Positions 33,070-42,285 are shown, numbered from the stretch's first letter. The stretch is DNA of 64,000 nucleotides from Akkermansia muciniphila (GCA_004557455.1 SFDX01000002.1:21115-85114), one strand, 5' to 3'. Made by a program: numbers and translations. Notes: a model not told the origin generated them from the sequence alone.

Positions 33070-34701
33070 TTATTGTTGCTTCTGTTGCGCCTTGCGGGCA
33101 GCCTTGGCAGCGGCCTTGGCGGCGCGCTCGGCCATCTTCTGCCGCTCCTCCTCAGTCATGAGGCGCGGGAACACCGGCCCGATCTCCTGCGCCACGGAGT
33201 GACCGGGCTGCATCACGCCCCACTGCAGGGTTTGCGGGGTGATACCGCTCATGTCAGCGTTCAGGTACTTCAGGATGAGCGCCGAGGCCTCCGGCAGCAC
33301 GCAGCCCAGCAGGTAACCCACCTGGGCGCAGCACTCCAGCAGGTGCAGCAGCGTGCGCTGCAGCTCCTCTGCGCAGGCCTCGTCCTTGGCCAGCACCCAG
33401 GGCTTCTTCTGCTCGATGTAGGCATTGCAGCGGCCCACCTGCTCCACCAGCTTGCCCAAGGCATCCGCCGTGTTGCACTCGTTCATCAGGCGCGTGAACT
33501 CCGCCACCGTGGTCGTCATGCCCTCGCGCAGCGCGCCGGACACCTCGTCATCGCCCACCGCAGCGGGCACGGTGCCGCCGCAGTAGCGCAGGCACATGTT
33601 GAGCGTGCGGTTGCAGAGGTTGCCCAGGTCGTTGGCCAGCTCCGTGTTGTAGATGGACTTCATGCGGTCCGCATCGTAGTCGCTGTCGTAGCCCGTCTTG
33701 GTATCGCGTACCAGGTAATAGCGCAGGGCATCGGCACTCAGTGTGTCGCAGATGTCGTTCGGATCCACCACGTTGCCCAAGGACTTGGACATCTTCTCGC
33801 CCTTGATGTTCAGCCAACCGTGCACCAGCAGCTTCGGCATCTGCTCGTCGGTGAAGCCCATGGCATGCAGCATGCAGAACCAGTAGATGCCGTGCGCCGG
33901 CACCAAAATGTCTTTGCCGATGACCTCGAGGGCCGCCGGCCACAGTTTGCCGAACTCCGGCAGATTGCTCCCTTCCTCGGCCAGATAGCCGGCAAAGGAG
34001 ATGTAGTTGATGAGGGCATCGAACCACACATAGGTCACGAAATCCGGGTCGAAGGGCAGGGGAATACCCCAAGAGAGACGCTCCTTCGGGCGGGAAATGC
34101 ACAAGTCCGTCCCCTCCGCGCGCTCAATGGCCTGTAGAAGGTTCTTGCGGCGGAACTCCGGCTGCACACAGTCGGGGTGGGTGGTCACGAACTCGCGCAG
34201 CCAAGCCACATGGGCACTGAGGTTGAAGTACCAGTTTTCCTCCTCCAGCTCAATGACTTCGCCCCACTCCTCGCCGAACTCACCCTGTTCGTTGCGCTCC
34301 TTGTTGGTCAGGAATTGCTCTTGGCGCACGGAATAAAAGCCCTTGTAGGTCTTTTTGTACAGGCAACCCTTATCCCGCAGGTCGCAGAGGATTTTCTGCA
34401 CACAAGCCTCGTGCCGCGGGTCCGTGGTGGCGGCCCAACCGTCATAGGCTATGCCCAGTCGCTTCCAGAGGTCGATGAAACGCTCCGTCACCTTGTCGGC
34501 GTATTCCTGCGGGGTGATGCCCTCCGCATCCGCCTTCTGTTGTACCTTCTGGCCGTGCTGGTCCACACCGGTCAGCAGATACGTCTCCTCCCCGCACATT
34601 CGGTGCCAACGTGCCAGCACGTCTGCCAGCACCTTCTCGTAGGCGTGTCCGATGTGGGGTTTTCCGTTCGTGTAATCGATTGCTGTTGTGATGTAGAACA
34701 T
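33070..34701 (-). CDS. metG: methionyl-tRNA synthetase
   Basis: A 543-residue class I synthetase. N-terminal MFYITTAIDYTNGKPHIGHAYEKV has the HIGH motif (HIGH at the end of strand A); KGEKMSKSLGNV is the KMSKS signature. The connective-peptide region reads YKGFYSVRQEQFLTNKE and lacks the cysteine knuckles of the zinc-binding type, so this is a zinc-free form. The C terminus ends in an Ala/Lys/Gln-rich tail and has no tRNA-binding EMAP-like domain. The start lies 9 bases after a TAGAAT -10 box. Confidence 0.95.
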   Translation of the reverse strand: MFYITTAIDYTNGKPHIGHAYEKVLADVLARWHRMCGEETYLLTGVDQHGQKVQQKADAEGITPQEYADKVTERFIDLWKRLGIAYDGWAATTDPRHEACVQKILCDLRDKGCLYKKTYKGFYSVRQEQFLTNKERNEQGEFGEEWGEVIELEEENWYFNLSAHVAWLREFVTTHPDCVQPEFRRKNLLQAIERAEGTDLCISRPKERLSWGIPLPFDPDFVTYVWFDALINYISFAGYLAEEGSNLPEFGKLWPAALEVIGKDILVPAHGIYWFCMLHAMGFTDEQMPKLLVHGWLNIKGEKMSKSLGNVVDPNDICDTLSADALRYYLVRDTKTGYDSDYDADRMKSIYNTELANDLGNLCNRTLNMCLRYCGGTVPAAVGDDEVSGALREGMTTTVAEFTRLMNECNTADALGKLVEQVGRCNAYIEQKKPWVLAKDEACAEELQRTLLHLLECCAQVGYLLGCVLPEASALILKYLNADMSGITPQTLQWGVMQPGHSVAQEIGPVFPRLMTEEERQKMAERAAKAAAKAARKAQQKQQ

Positions 34702-34710
34702 AGCGATGCC

Positions 34711-34739
34711 ATTCTAGCACTGTTCGGCCCGGCGGGCAA
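34711..34739 (-). promoter_or_regulatory. promoter of metG-rlmI
   Basis: Minus-strand TTGCCC (34734-34739), 17 bp, TAGAAT (34711-34716), 9 bases to the ATG at 34701. Confidence 0.55.
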
Positions 34740-34830
34740 GGCTAAATTGTGCCCGCGCGGCAACTGAATACCCCGCGCCCGCAGATTTTCGCGGGGCGGG
34801 GTGGAAAAGACGATGCCGGCCGGGTGTGGC

Positions 34831-35796
34831 TCAGGCCTTCGCGAGCATGTCGGCCAGCATGGCCTCCAGCTTGCGGATGTCGGCGGAGAAGCGGCGGATG
34901 CCCTCGGCGGTCTTTTCCGTGGCCATGGCGTCCTCGTTCATCAGGAAGCGGAAGCTCTTCTCGTCCGCCGGAATGCGCTCGATGTCCGCTGCCTTGGCTG
35001 CGGCTTCATTCAGCACGGGCAGCACGGGGCTGTCGTCCGCTGCCAACTCGGCCAGAAGCGCGGGGGAGATGGTCAGCAGGTCGCAGCCCGCCAGGGCCAG
35101 CACCTCGCCTTTGTTGCGGAAGGAGGCACCCATGATCTGCACGGGATAGCCGAACTTCTTGTAGTAGGTATAAATCGTGCGCACGGAGACCACGCCGGGG
35201 TCGTCCTCGGCGGTGTATTCCTTGCCCGTTGCGCCGCGATACCAGTCCAGAATGCGGCCTACGAAGGGGGAGATGAGGCGCACTCCTGCCTCTGCACAGG
35301 CCACGGCCTGCACCTGGCTGAAGAGCAGCGTCAGATTGCAGTGAATGCCCTCTTTCTCGAGGATTTCGGCGGCGCGTATGCCCTCCCAAGTGGAGGCAAT
35401 CTTGATGAGCACGCGCTCGCGCGGCACCCCGGCCGCCTCGTAAAGGGCCATGATCTCGCGGGCCTTGGCCACCGTGCCTTCCGTGTCGAAGGAGAGTCGT
35501 GCGTCAACCTCGCTGGATACTCGGCCGGGCACTCGCTTCAAAATCTCCAGCCCGAAGGCCACAATCACGCGGTTCATCACGGCATCAATCAGCTCCTTGC
35601 CCTTCAGCGGGCTGTCCGCAAAGGAGGCAATTACGCCGTCGATGATGGGGCGGTACTCCGGCTTGTTGGCCGCCGCCAGGATGAGGGAGGGGTTCGTTGT
35701 GGCATCCTGCGGGGAGAACTCCTCCATCTGGCGGAAGTCACCCGTGTCGGCCACTACGGTGGTGTACTGCTTCAGCTGCTCAAGTTGTGTCGCCAT
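34831..35796 (-). CDS. tal: transaldolase
   Basis: A 321-residue TIM-barrel enzyme of the non-oxidative pentose phosphate pathway; it moves a dihydroxyacetone unit between sugar phosphates through a Schiff base. Family blocks are intact: ATTNPSLILAA near the N terminus, VLIKIASTWEGIRAAE with the catalytic lysine, and NLTLLFS. Length matches the TalB type. It is transcribed alone from the promoter at 35827-35855. Confidence 0.95.
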   Translation of the reverse strand: MATQLEQLKQYTTVVADTGDFRQMEEFSPQDATTNPSLILAAANKPEYRPIIDGVIASFADSPLKGKELIDAVMNRVIVAFGLEILKRVPGRVSSEVDARLSFDTEGTVAKAREIMALYEAAGVPRERVLIKIASTWEGIRAAEILEKEGIHCNLTLLFSQVQAVACAEAGVRLISPFVGRILDWYRGATGKEYTAEDDPGVVSVRTIYTYYKKFGYPVQIMGASFRNKGEVLALAGCDLLTISPALLAELAADDSPVLPVLNEAAAKAADIERIPADEKSFRFLMNEDAMATEKTAEGIRRFSADIRKLEAMLADMLAKA

Positions 35797-35826
35797 AGCT
35801 CTTCTGTTCGGTTGAGTGATGACATC

Positions 35827-35855
35827 ATTCTACCACGCAACCGACCGCAGTTCAA
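35827..35855 (-). promoter_or_regulatory. promoter of tal
   Basis: Minus-strand TTGAAC (35850-35855), 17 bp, TAGAAT (35827-35832). The leader is about 25 bases and contains AGAAGAG near the start. Confidence 0.55.
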
Positions 35856-35986
35856 GCCCCTTTTTGCCGCGAATGTACGCCCGCCGTCGGGAGATTCAGT
35901 GAAATTCAGGGCTTGCCGTCTTTGTGAGAGGGCAAGCCCAGCAGGGGAAAGGGAACAGGTTCTGTATGGGAGTGGTATGGCGGAGA

Positions 35987-36994
35987 TCAAGCAGAAATGG
36001 CCCGCCAGAACTCTCGCGCATCCTGACGTGAACCGGGGACAGAATTGACATAGCGGGAACGCAGCATGGATAGGTCACGGTGACCCATCTCTACCTGCAG
36101 TGCAGCATAATCACGGAAGAACTGGGCGTGGTAGGTCGCGAAGGTGTGCCGTAGCACATCAGCGCGCCAGGTGGCAAACCCGGCCGCCCTGCGCAGGCGC
36201 TTCCAGCGGCGCGACCATGATTTGGGAATGATCAGGGGACATTGCGCCCGCAGCAGCTCCGTCGCGCGGCGTAGGGGCAGGATACGCCCTCCGCCTGTTT
36301 TGCTGGTTGCAGGGCGTATGTGCACCTCCTTGGCCTTCCAGTCGATGTCCCTGCACGGGTCGATGCGCTGCACTTCGGCCGGGCGTATGCCGCAGTACAT
36401 TAACAGGTGGAGGGAGAGCTGCATGTCACGATGCTCTCCGCGGGTTGCCGCGCGCGACAGCCGCTCGCATTCCTTGGGGGTCAGCGGCTTGATCTCCGCC
36501 TCGCAGATGTAGGGGCACTCGATGCGGTCCACGGGATTGACGTCGCACCACTCACGCCGCACGCCGAAGGCAAAGATGCTGTGCAGAATGGCGCGCCCCT
36601 TGCGGTAGCTGTGCACGCTGTTGCCGAAGCAGCGCTGCAACAAGGCGCGGCAGTCCCTCGTTTGCATGCTGCGCAGTGGCTTGGCGGCCATGTCCCGTTG
36701 TTTCATCATGCGGCGCACGAAATGCCGTAGGTCGCGCAGGGTCGCCTTCCGCCTGCCCTCGCGCGCCCGCACACTCTCCCAGGCCGCAGTCTCCAGACTC
36801 ACCGTTCGTTCTCGCTCCGCAATGGTCTGCGCACCGGCGCGGAACACACGCCGCAGGGCCTCCATTACCTCCGCCCTCGTCGCGCCCACCGGTAGGCCCT
36901 GTGCCTCCAAACACTCGGTGCACTCCATGATGATTCGCATGCAATCCCGGCCATGCAGGCCGCCGACCATCTGTTCGTGTGTTCTCAATTTCAT
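35987..36994 (-). CDS. tyrosine recombinase / phage-type integrase, orphan
   Basis: A 335-residue protein. The C-terminal catalytic domain (about residues 150-335) shows the tyrosine-recombinase pattern: Arg in YCGIRPAEVQRI, Lys in TSKTGGGR, DVLRHTFATYH as box II (Asp in place of the first His of HxxR), the second His in MGHRDLSML and the nucleophile Tyr in SRYVN. The N-terminal half is a SAM-like core-binding domain. No phage, cassette or tRNA attachment site was seen nearby, so its substrate is unknown. The start MKLRTHEQ lies inside a 25-bp palindrome next to a consensus extended -10 box, which suggests self-regulation. Confidence 0.8.
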   Translation of the reverse strand: MKLRTHEQMVGGLHGRDCMRIIMECTECLEAQGLPVGATRAEVMEALRRVFRAGAQTIAERERTVSLETAAWESVRAREGRRKATLRDLRHFVRRMMKQRDMAAKPLRSMQTRDCRALLQRCFGNSVHSYRKGRAILHSIFAFGVRREWCDVNPVDRIECPYICEAEIKPLTPKECERLSRAATRGEHRDMQLSLHLLMYCGIRPAEVQRIDPCRDIDWKAKEVHIRPATSKTGGGRILPLRRATELLRAQCPLIIPKSWSRRWKRLRRAAGFATWRADVLRHTFATYHAQFFRDYAALQVEMGHRDLSMLRSRYVNSVPGSRQDAREFWRAISA

Positions 36995-37016
36995 AGTCGT
37001 CCATAGTTCGACTATG
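36992..37016. promoter_or_regulatory. palindrome overlapping the recombinase start codon
   Basis: Arms CATAGTCG (36992-36999) and CGACTATG (37009-37016) with a 9-bp spacer that itself contains CATAGT. It covers the predicted transcription start and the start codon. Confidence 0.5.
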
Positions 37017-37018
37017 CT

Positions 37019-37027
37019 ATTATAGCA
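37019..37027 (-). promoter_or_regulatory. extended -10 promoter of the recombinase gene
   Basis: Minus-strand TGCTATAAT, a consensus extended -10 element (37019-37027). No matching -35 box at 17 bp; a TTGACA lies only 8 bp upstream and is badly spaced. Confidence 0.45.
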
Positions 37028-37070
37028 CACTGTGTCAACCTCCCACCGGGGCGGGCCTGAGAGGGAGGAT

Positions 37071-37661
37071 TCAGCGCAGGAATTCCCGGCGCAGGTAGTC
37101 GATGAGGAGCCGGACGGTCGCGGGGTCCTTGATGCGGGGGGGGAGCATGGTGGCATTGTAGGGCACGGAGCGGACGGAGATGGGCCCGGAGAGGCCGGAG
37201 GCGAGGATTTCCGGCAGGCGGGAGGAGGCATCCGGCGCGGAGGCGTGGGGTGGGGGAGCGGGCAGCAGCCACTCCGAGGCCAACAGGGGCGGGTAGCGAC
37301 CCGGTTGGCCTGCGCCGTCCGCGCCGTGGCAGGCTGCGCATTTGGCCCGGTAGAGGGCTCGGCCGGCAGAGCCGCTGCGGGAGGCCGCTCGGCGGGGGAG
37401 GAGGGCGTTGTACAGCCAATCGGCGACCTCGTCCTCCGCGCCGAGTAGCAAGTAGGGGTGAGCCGCTGCCGTGCGGGCGCGCAGAACGGCGTGGGTAAGC
37501 TCCTCCGGAAGCGGCAGACTCTCCGCCCCGGGGTGGCAGAGGGTGCAACCGCGCACCTGCTGCGGGGGCAGCAGCACCCAAGCCGCCGCCCCGATGAGCA
37601 CCGCCGCCGTGGTGAGAGCCGCAGCGGCGACAAGAATCGGTTTAATGAGACTCCGAAGCAC
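37071..37661 (-). CDS. c-type cytochrome, di-haem
   Basis: A protein of about 196 residues with an N-terminal membrane anchor (ILVAAAALTTAAVLIGAAAWVLL) and two CxxCH haem sites: CTLCH shortly after the anchor and CAACH in a normal cytochrome c fold (YRAKCAACHGADGAGQPGRYPPL) with a likely axial methionine in PYNATMLPP. It is expected to carry electrons on the periplasmic side of the inner membrane. The start is uncertain: GTG at 37661 (overlap with murA 20 bases) is preferred over ATG at 37697 or 37724, which overlap more. Coupled to murA by position only. Confidence 0.75.
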   Translation of the reverse strand: MLRSLIKPILVAAAALTTAAVLIGAAAWVLLPPQQVRGCTLCHPGAESLPLPEELTHAVLRARTAAAHPYLLLGAEDEVADWLYNALLPRRAASRSGSAGRALYRAKCAACHGADGAGQPGRYPPLLASEWLLPAPPPHASAPDASSRLPEILASGLSGPISVRSVPYNATMLPPRIKDPATVRLLIDYLRREFLR

Positions 37662-38946
37662 CGCCGGCCCCTTCGAGGTCACGCACACGCGAGACATGAG
37701 CCCCCAGTGCGGTGAGTTTGTCATCCAGCATCTCGTAGCCGCGGTCGATGTGGTAGAGACGGGAGATCTCCGTGGTGCCCTCCGCCGCTAGGGCTGCCAA
37801 CACCAGCGCCGCCGAGGCGCGCAGATCGCTGGCCATCACAGGTGCGCCGGAGAGGCCCTCGACCCCCGTGATGATGGCCGTGCCGTTGTCCACCTTGATA
37901 TTGGCGCCCATGCGCTTCAGCTCGGCGCAGTGCATGAAGCGCTGCGGGAAGATGGTATCCTTCACCACGCTGATGCCCGGCGTAACAGAGAACAAAGCCG
38001 TCATCTGCGCCTGCATATCCGTGGGGTATCCGGGGTAGGGATTGGTGAGAATCTTGCCGCTGCGGGGGTGCTCGCCGGGCTTCACGAAGACGGTCTCGCC
38101 GTCCTCGGAGAACTCCACCGTGTGGCCGCATTCCAGTAACAGATCCGTGATGGCCTTGAGGTGCTCACGGCACACGCGCGTGAGGGTGACACCCGTGCTG
38201 ATGAGAGCCGCCGCTACCATGAAGGTGCCGGCCTCGATGCGGTCGGGAATCACCGTGTAATCGCAGCCGTGCAGCCGCTCTACGCCGTGCACCGTGATGG
38301 TGCGCGAGCCTGCGCCCTCCACCCGGGCACCCATTGCATTCAGGAAGTTCGCCAGATCCACCACCTCGGGTTCACGCGCGGCGGACTCAATCACCGTGGT
38401 GCCGCGCGCCAACACGGCCGCCATCATCAGGTTATCCGTGCCCAGCACCGTCGGGCCGCTGTCGCCGCGCATATCCACGGTCGTGCCCACCAGGCCGTTC
38501 GGTGCCTCGATGAGCATGTTGCCACCCTTCACCCGCACGCGCGCGCCGAGGGCTTGGATGCCCCGCAGATGCAGGTCCACCGGGCGATCCCCGATCAGGC
38601 ACCCGCCCGGCAGCGGCAGGGTGCAGCGGTGCATGCGCGCCATCAGCGGCCCGAGCAGGCAGATGGACGCCCGCATCTTGCGCACCTGGTCGTAGGACGC
38701 GCTGGAGCTGATGCCGTCCCGCGACTCGACGCGAACCGTGCCCGACGAACGCTCCACCGAGGCGCCCAGTTGGCTGAGAATTTGCAGCATGTAGTTGGTA
38801 TCCGATACATCCGGTACGCGAGAGATACGCACCGGCTCATCCGTGAGGATAGAAGCCGCCAGGATGGGCAGGGATGCATTCTTGGAGCCGCTGATGCTGA
38901 TGGTCCCGTGGAGGGGGTGACCGCCTTCGACAATGAGTTTATCCAT
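37642..38946 (-). CDS. murA: UDP-N-acetylglucosamine 1-carboxyvinyltransferase
   Basis: A 434-residue enzyme for the first committed step of peptidoglycan synthesis (enolpyruvyl transfer to UDP-GlcNAc). It has the inverse alpha/beta barrel signature (IVEGGHPLHGTISISGSKNASLPILAASIL), the mobile loop LPGGCLIGDRPVDLHL with the catalytic cysteine that is also the fosfomycin target, and PYPGYPTDMQAQ. The presence of Cys predicts normal fosfomycin sensitivity of the enzyme. It lies 54 bases after ftsZ within a division and cell-wall gene group. Confidence 0.96.
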   Translation of the reverse strand: MDKLIVEGGHPLHGTISISGSKNASLPILAASILTDEPVRISRVPDVSDTNYMLQILSQLGASVERSSGTVRVESRDGISSSASYDQVRKMRASICLLGPLMARMHRCTLPLPGGCLIGDRPVDLHLRGIQALGARVRVKGGNMLIEAPNGLVGTTVDMRGDSGPTVLGTDNLMMAAVLARGTTVIESAAREPEVVDLANFLNAMGARVEGAGSRTITVHGVERLHGCDYTVIPDRIEAGTFMVAAALISTGVTLTRVCREHLKAITDLLLECGHTVEFSEDGETVFVKPGEHPRSGKILTNPYPGYPTDMQAQMTALFSVTPGISVVKDTIFPQRFMHCAELKRMGANIKVDNGTAIITGVEGLSGAPVMASDLRASAALVLAALAAEGTTEISRLYHIDRGYEMLDDKLTALGAHVSRVRDLEGAGGASESH

Positions 38947-39000
38947 GAGGGAGAAAAACGGTTGTAAGTTGCAAGTAGTGAGGTATGGAGGAGGGAAGGG

Positions 39001-40479
39001 TTAACGGAGGGGCGAGTCATCCGGGAAGCTGGGCGGCTCCGGCGGAAGGTCCCAGTTGCGCTTGGGGCGCTCGGATACGAACGAACCGCGAATCCCTGCG
39101 CGCTGCAGGGAAGGCCCGGGCTCGGCTCCGGGTTCCGGGCGAGCGTTCGGGGCTGCGGGGCCCAAATCGAACATGCTCTGGCGCACGGAAGGCTGCGGGG
39201 CGAGGGGGGAGTCCTCTTCCTCCTCGCGCGGCGCAAAGCGCGGGAAGTTTCGGGCCGCCGAGCGGTCTACGCGCATCGGCTCATCCACGGGGAAGAAGGT
39301 GTCCCCTTCCTCGTCGTTCTCTTCCTCCGGGTCGTCGTTCTCCGTTACGGTCTCGGGTTCGTCTGCCGTGGGCTCCTCCGCTTCATCGGCGGGCTCGGGC
39401 GCCTCTGCTTCCTCGGGGGTGGGTTCGGGCTCGTCCTCCTGCTGCTCATCGGGTTCCGGCTCGGGGGAGGGGGCTGCCTGTTCCTCGGCCTCGGCGCGCA
39501 GGGCTGCCGCAAACTCCTGTGAGTTGAGCGATGCAATGACCGCCACGCGAATCTCATCCCCCAGATGCGGCTTGACGGAAGCTCCGAAGAAAATTTCCAC
39601 CTGCTCGCCGGCCAAGCCCTCGCGTATGGTCTCCATGGCGGTGCGCAACTCGGTGAGTGACATGTTATCCCCGCCTGCTATGTGCACGATAACCGTACGC
39701 GCGAAGCGCAGAGAACCGTGGTAGGACATGAGCGGAGAGGTCAAAGCATCCCGTGCGGCGTCGTGCGCGCGGTGTGCGCCAAAGGCGCTGCCGGAGCCGA
39801 AGATGCAGCGGGAGTCCCGATTCTCCAGCGCCGTGGCCAGCTCATCCAACCCCAGGTTGATCAACCCGGGGGCAGAGGCCAGCATGGGCACCGAGGCGGT
39901 CGCTTTGGCCAGAATGCGGTTCACCTCCGCAAACACGGCGCGTACACCCGTGCGGTTGCGGAAGAGTTCCTCCATGTAATCGTTCTCGAAGCAGAAGACA
40001 ATGTCCGACAGCCGGTTCACCTCCGCCAAGGCTGCCTCCGCTTGCTCCCTGCGGCGGCGTCCCTCGAAGCTGAAGGGCATCACGACCACGGAGACGAGGA
40101 AAAGCCCCTCATCGTGTGCCATTTGTGCCAGCACGGGGGCCGCGCCGGAGCCTGTGCCACCGCCCAAGCCTACAACCATCACGAGAAGGCGCTTGCCCTT
40201 CAGCAGCCCCGCAATGCTCTCTCGGCTGGACTCCGCGGCACGTCGCCCCACTTCGGGGTCGCCGCCGGAGCCCATGCCGTGGCTGAGTCCTATGCCCAGT
40301 TGCAGGAACTCCACGTTGCCGCTGCTGTGCCCCAGACGCTCATCCAGCGACATGATGCACATGCGAACGTTGTCTGCGCTGGAGCCGCCGAAGCATTGCA
40401 GAATGTTAGCGCCGGCGCCGCCGAGCCCGACGATGGCAATGCCGTATTCCGGCGGATTTTGTTTGGTGAAGGAAAGCAT
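39001..40479 (-). CDS. ftsZ: cell division protein FtsZ, divergent
   Basis: A 492-residue tubulin-like GTPase that forms the division ring. The nucleotide-binding signature GGGTGSGAAP, GLGGAGAN at the N terminus and MPFSFEGRRR are intact. The synergy (T7) loop, which normally supplies catalytic aspartates in a segment like NVDFADV, reads PGLINLGLDEL: the first Asp is Gly and the second is Glu. After residue 320 there is a long Glu/Pro/Asp-rich linker of about 100 residues, and the usual conserved C-terminal peptide is not clearly recognisable (end: WDLPPEPPSFPDDSPLR). It is cotranscribed with ftsA (12-base gap). Confidence 0.92.
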   Translation of the reverse strand: MLSFTKQNPPEYGIAIVGLGGAGANILQCFGGSSADNVRMCIMSLDERLGHSSGNVEFLQLGIGLSHGMGSGGDPEVGRRAAESSRESIAGLLKGKRLLVMVVGLGGGTGSGAAPVLAQMAHDEGLFLVSVVVMPFSFEGRRRREQAEAALAEVNRLSDIVFCFENDYMEELFRNRTGVRAVFAEVNRILAKATASVPMLASAPGLINLGLDELATALENRDSRCIFGSGSAFGAHRAHDAARDALTSPLMSYHGSLRFARTVIVHIAGGDNMSLTELRTAMETIREGLAGEQVEIFFGASVKPHLGDEIRVAVIASLNSQEFAAALRAEAEEQAAPSPEPEPDEQQEDEPEPTPEEAEAPEPADEAEEPTADEPETVTENDDPEEENDEEGDTFFPVDEPMRVDRSAARNFPRFAPREEEEDSPLAPQPSVRQSMFDLGPAAPNARPEPGAEPGPSLQRAGIRGSFVSERPKRNWDLPPEPPSFPDDSPLR

Positions 40480-40491
40480 AGCGAGGGGGGG

Positions 40492-41718
40492 TCAGTTGCT
40501 GAAAATACCGAAGATAGCGTTAAAGATGCGGCGGCAGAAACCGGGCTCTGCCTCCCGGCTGCTCTCGATGCAGCGCTGGGCATAGCGCACCAAGCCCACG
40601 GCGGTGCAGTAGCGCGGGTCGCTCAGGATCTGCGTGGTCTCTGCATCCGGCGGTGCCGGCTGGTTCACGGGTTTCCGGAACATCTTCATGGCCAATTCAT
40701 CCAATCCTCGCATCAGGCTGGTGCCGCCGGAGAGGTACACCTGCAGGTTGTTCGGCCCCCACACTTCCTGCGGTACGGCGGCCTTCACGGCGCCCAGCGT
40801 ATCCCACAGGCGGGCGCAGATCAGCTCGTTGAGGCGGCCACGGGGAATAGAGACCTCGTGCATGCCTTTCTCGTCGCGGTAGTGCGCCAGCGAGGTGTCC
40901 TGCCGGTCGCCGAAGGCGTTGCCTTCCACACACTTCAGCACCTCGGCGGCGCGGAAGGTGCAGTGGCCCTGCATGGCGCTCATGATGTCGTTGTTAATGG
41001 TGTTGCCGCCCACGGGAATGCATCCGGAGGCGACCAGCTCGCCGTTCATGTAGCAAACATAGTCCGTGGTGCCGCCGCCGATGTCAATGAGCAGGGCGCC
41101 GTTCTCCTTCTGGGAGGGGCCCAGCATCACCTGTGCGGTGGCAATGGGGGCAAAGACGATGTCGTCCACATCCAAAGGTACGTTGCGCACGCAGTGCAGG
41201 CTGTTCTGGATGCGGCTCTTGACGCCGTGCACAAAGTGGCAGTTCACATCCAACGTGCGTCCGCAGAGTCCGGCGGGGGAGCAGGTGGGTTCCCGCCCGT
41301 CGATGCTGTAGCCGCCCAGCTCGCGGTTCACCACGGCGTGCCCGGAGGCCTCCAGGTCATTGCCGTAGGCAAAGGCGTTCTCCTCCGCCGTTTGCACGTG
41401 CTCCGGTTCGATGACGTTCTCGTTGTCCGGCAGGCGGTAGGAGCCCATGTGGGACTCCCCGACGAAGTGTTCGCCCGTTACGGACAGGAAGACGCGCGCA
41501 ATGTCAACCTCGGCTTGGTCTTGGGCCAGTTGCCAAGCGTCCCGCACGCAGGAGCGCACCATGCTTTCATCAAAGATTTCTCCCTTGCGCACCCCGGCGG
41601 AGGGTACCTGGCCCATACCGATGATGGACAGGGAGCCGTTCGGGTGGGTTTCGCCCACAACCATGACCGTCTTCGAGGTGCCGATTTCCAAACCGACCAG
41701 AATGGAGGACTTTGCCAT
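40492..41718 (-). CDS. ftsA: cell division protein FtsA
   Basis: A 408-residue actin-like ATPase that anchors FtsZ to the membrane. N-terminal ILVGLEIGTSKTVMVVGE is phosphate loop 1; GALLIDIGGGTTDYVCY is loop 2; the SHS2 region follows loop 1, and VYLSGGTSLMRGLDEL is the adenosine motif. The C-terminal end (FCRRIFNAIFGIFSN) is an amphipathic helix suited to membrane binding. It precedes ftsZ, as in most bacteria. Confidence 0.94.
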   Translation of the reverse strand: MAKSSILVGLEIGTSKTVMVVGETHPNGSLSIIGMGQVPSAGVRKGEIFDESMVRSCVRDAWQLAQDQAEVDIARVFLSVTGEHFVGESHMGSYRLPDNENVIEPEHVQTAEENAFAYGNDLEASGHAVVNRELGGYSIDGREPTCSPAGLCGRTLDVNCHFVHGVKSRIQNSLHCVRNVPLDVDDIVFAPIATAQVMLGPSQKENGALLIDIGGGTTDYVCYMNGELVASGCIPVGGNTINNDIMSAMQGHCTFRAAEVLKCVEGNAFGDRQDTSLAHYRDEKGMHEVSIPRGRLNELICARLWDTLGAVKAAVPQEVWGPNNLQVYLSGGTSLMRGLDELAMKMFRKPVNQPAPPDAETTQILSDPRYCTAVGLVRYAQRCIESSREAEPGFCRRIFNAIFGIFSN

Positions 41719-41745
41719 AATGAGGTAAATAAAGGGGTACGGGGG

Positions 41746-42273
41746 TTATTGTTTCAGTGCTTGTTGACATTGCTCCGGGGTGGGCATCGCCTGCGGGCGG
41801 ATGGTCACGTAGTCCACGCTGTATTTCTCGGAGGGGGTGAAGAGGAAGCCCGGGGTGGCATTGCGCACGCTGAAGGAAGTGGGGCGGAAGAGATCCAGTG
41901 CTTGGTCCGTGCTGGGGTCGTAGGCCTTGGCGCCGGTGTAGGCGCCGGTGATGGTATATTCCACGTTGGCATCTTTACCGACGGTGGGGTTGGGTAGGGG
42001 CTCCTCCGGCCCGCGGTCCGGGCAGCGGACGGTGCGTTCGTCCATCATCACGAGTTTGGCGGTGCGCCAGCTCTCCCCGGGGCGGCGCAGGTAACCCCAA
42101 AAGCGTGTGGCGGGTATGTAATAGCGGCGGCCGATGTAGTAGTCTCCGCGTGTCTCGGCTGCGATGTCCTTTTCCCGGAGGGCGATCTGCTCACAATCAC
42201 TCCGCAGGCTGTTGCACTGCATGAGGAGCAGGGAAACGAGCAAGGCGCATAAACCGGAAATACACTTATTCAT
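41746..42273 (-). CDS. lipoprotein of unknown function
   Basis: A 175-residue lipoprotein: MNKCISGLCALLVSLLLMQC has a signal peptide with lipobox LLMQC (Cys20). The mature part has no recognised domain; it contains RYYIPATRFWGYLRRPGESWRTAKLVMMDE and ends QCQQALKQ. It lies 27 bases upstream of ftsA, in the same direction, and is transcribed from its own promoter, so ftsA-ftsZ-murA may be read from here. A link to division is possible only by position. Confidence 0.65.
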   Translation of the reverse strand: MNKCISGLCALLVSLLLMQCNSLRSDCEQIALREKDIAAETRGDYYIGRRYYIPATRFWGYLRRPGESWRTAKLVMMDERTVRCPDRGPEEPLPNPTVGKDANVEYTITGAYTGAKAYDPSTDQALDLFRPTSFSVRNATPGFLFTPSEKYSVDYVTIRPQAMPTPEQCQQALKQ

Positions 42274-42285
42274 GATGGTGGCAAG

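Noticed and set aside
34771..34796. GC-rich stem CCCCGCG / CGCGGGG after tal
   Set aside because: No T-run on either strand, so a terminator could not be supported.
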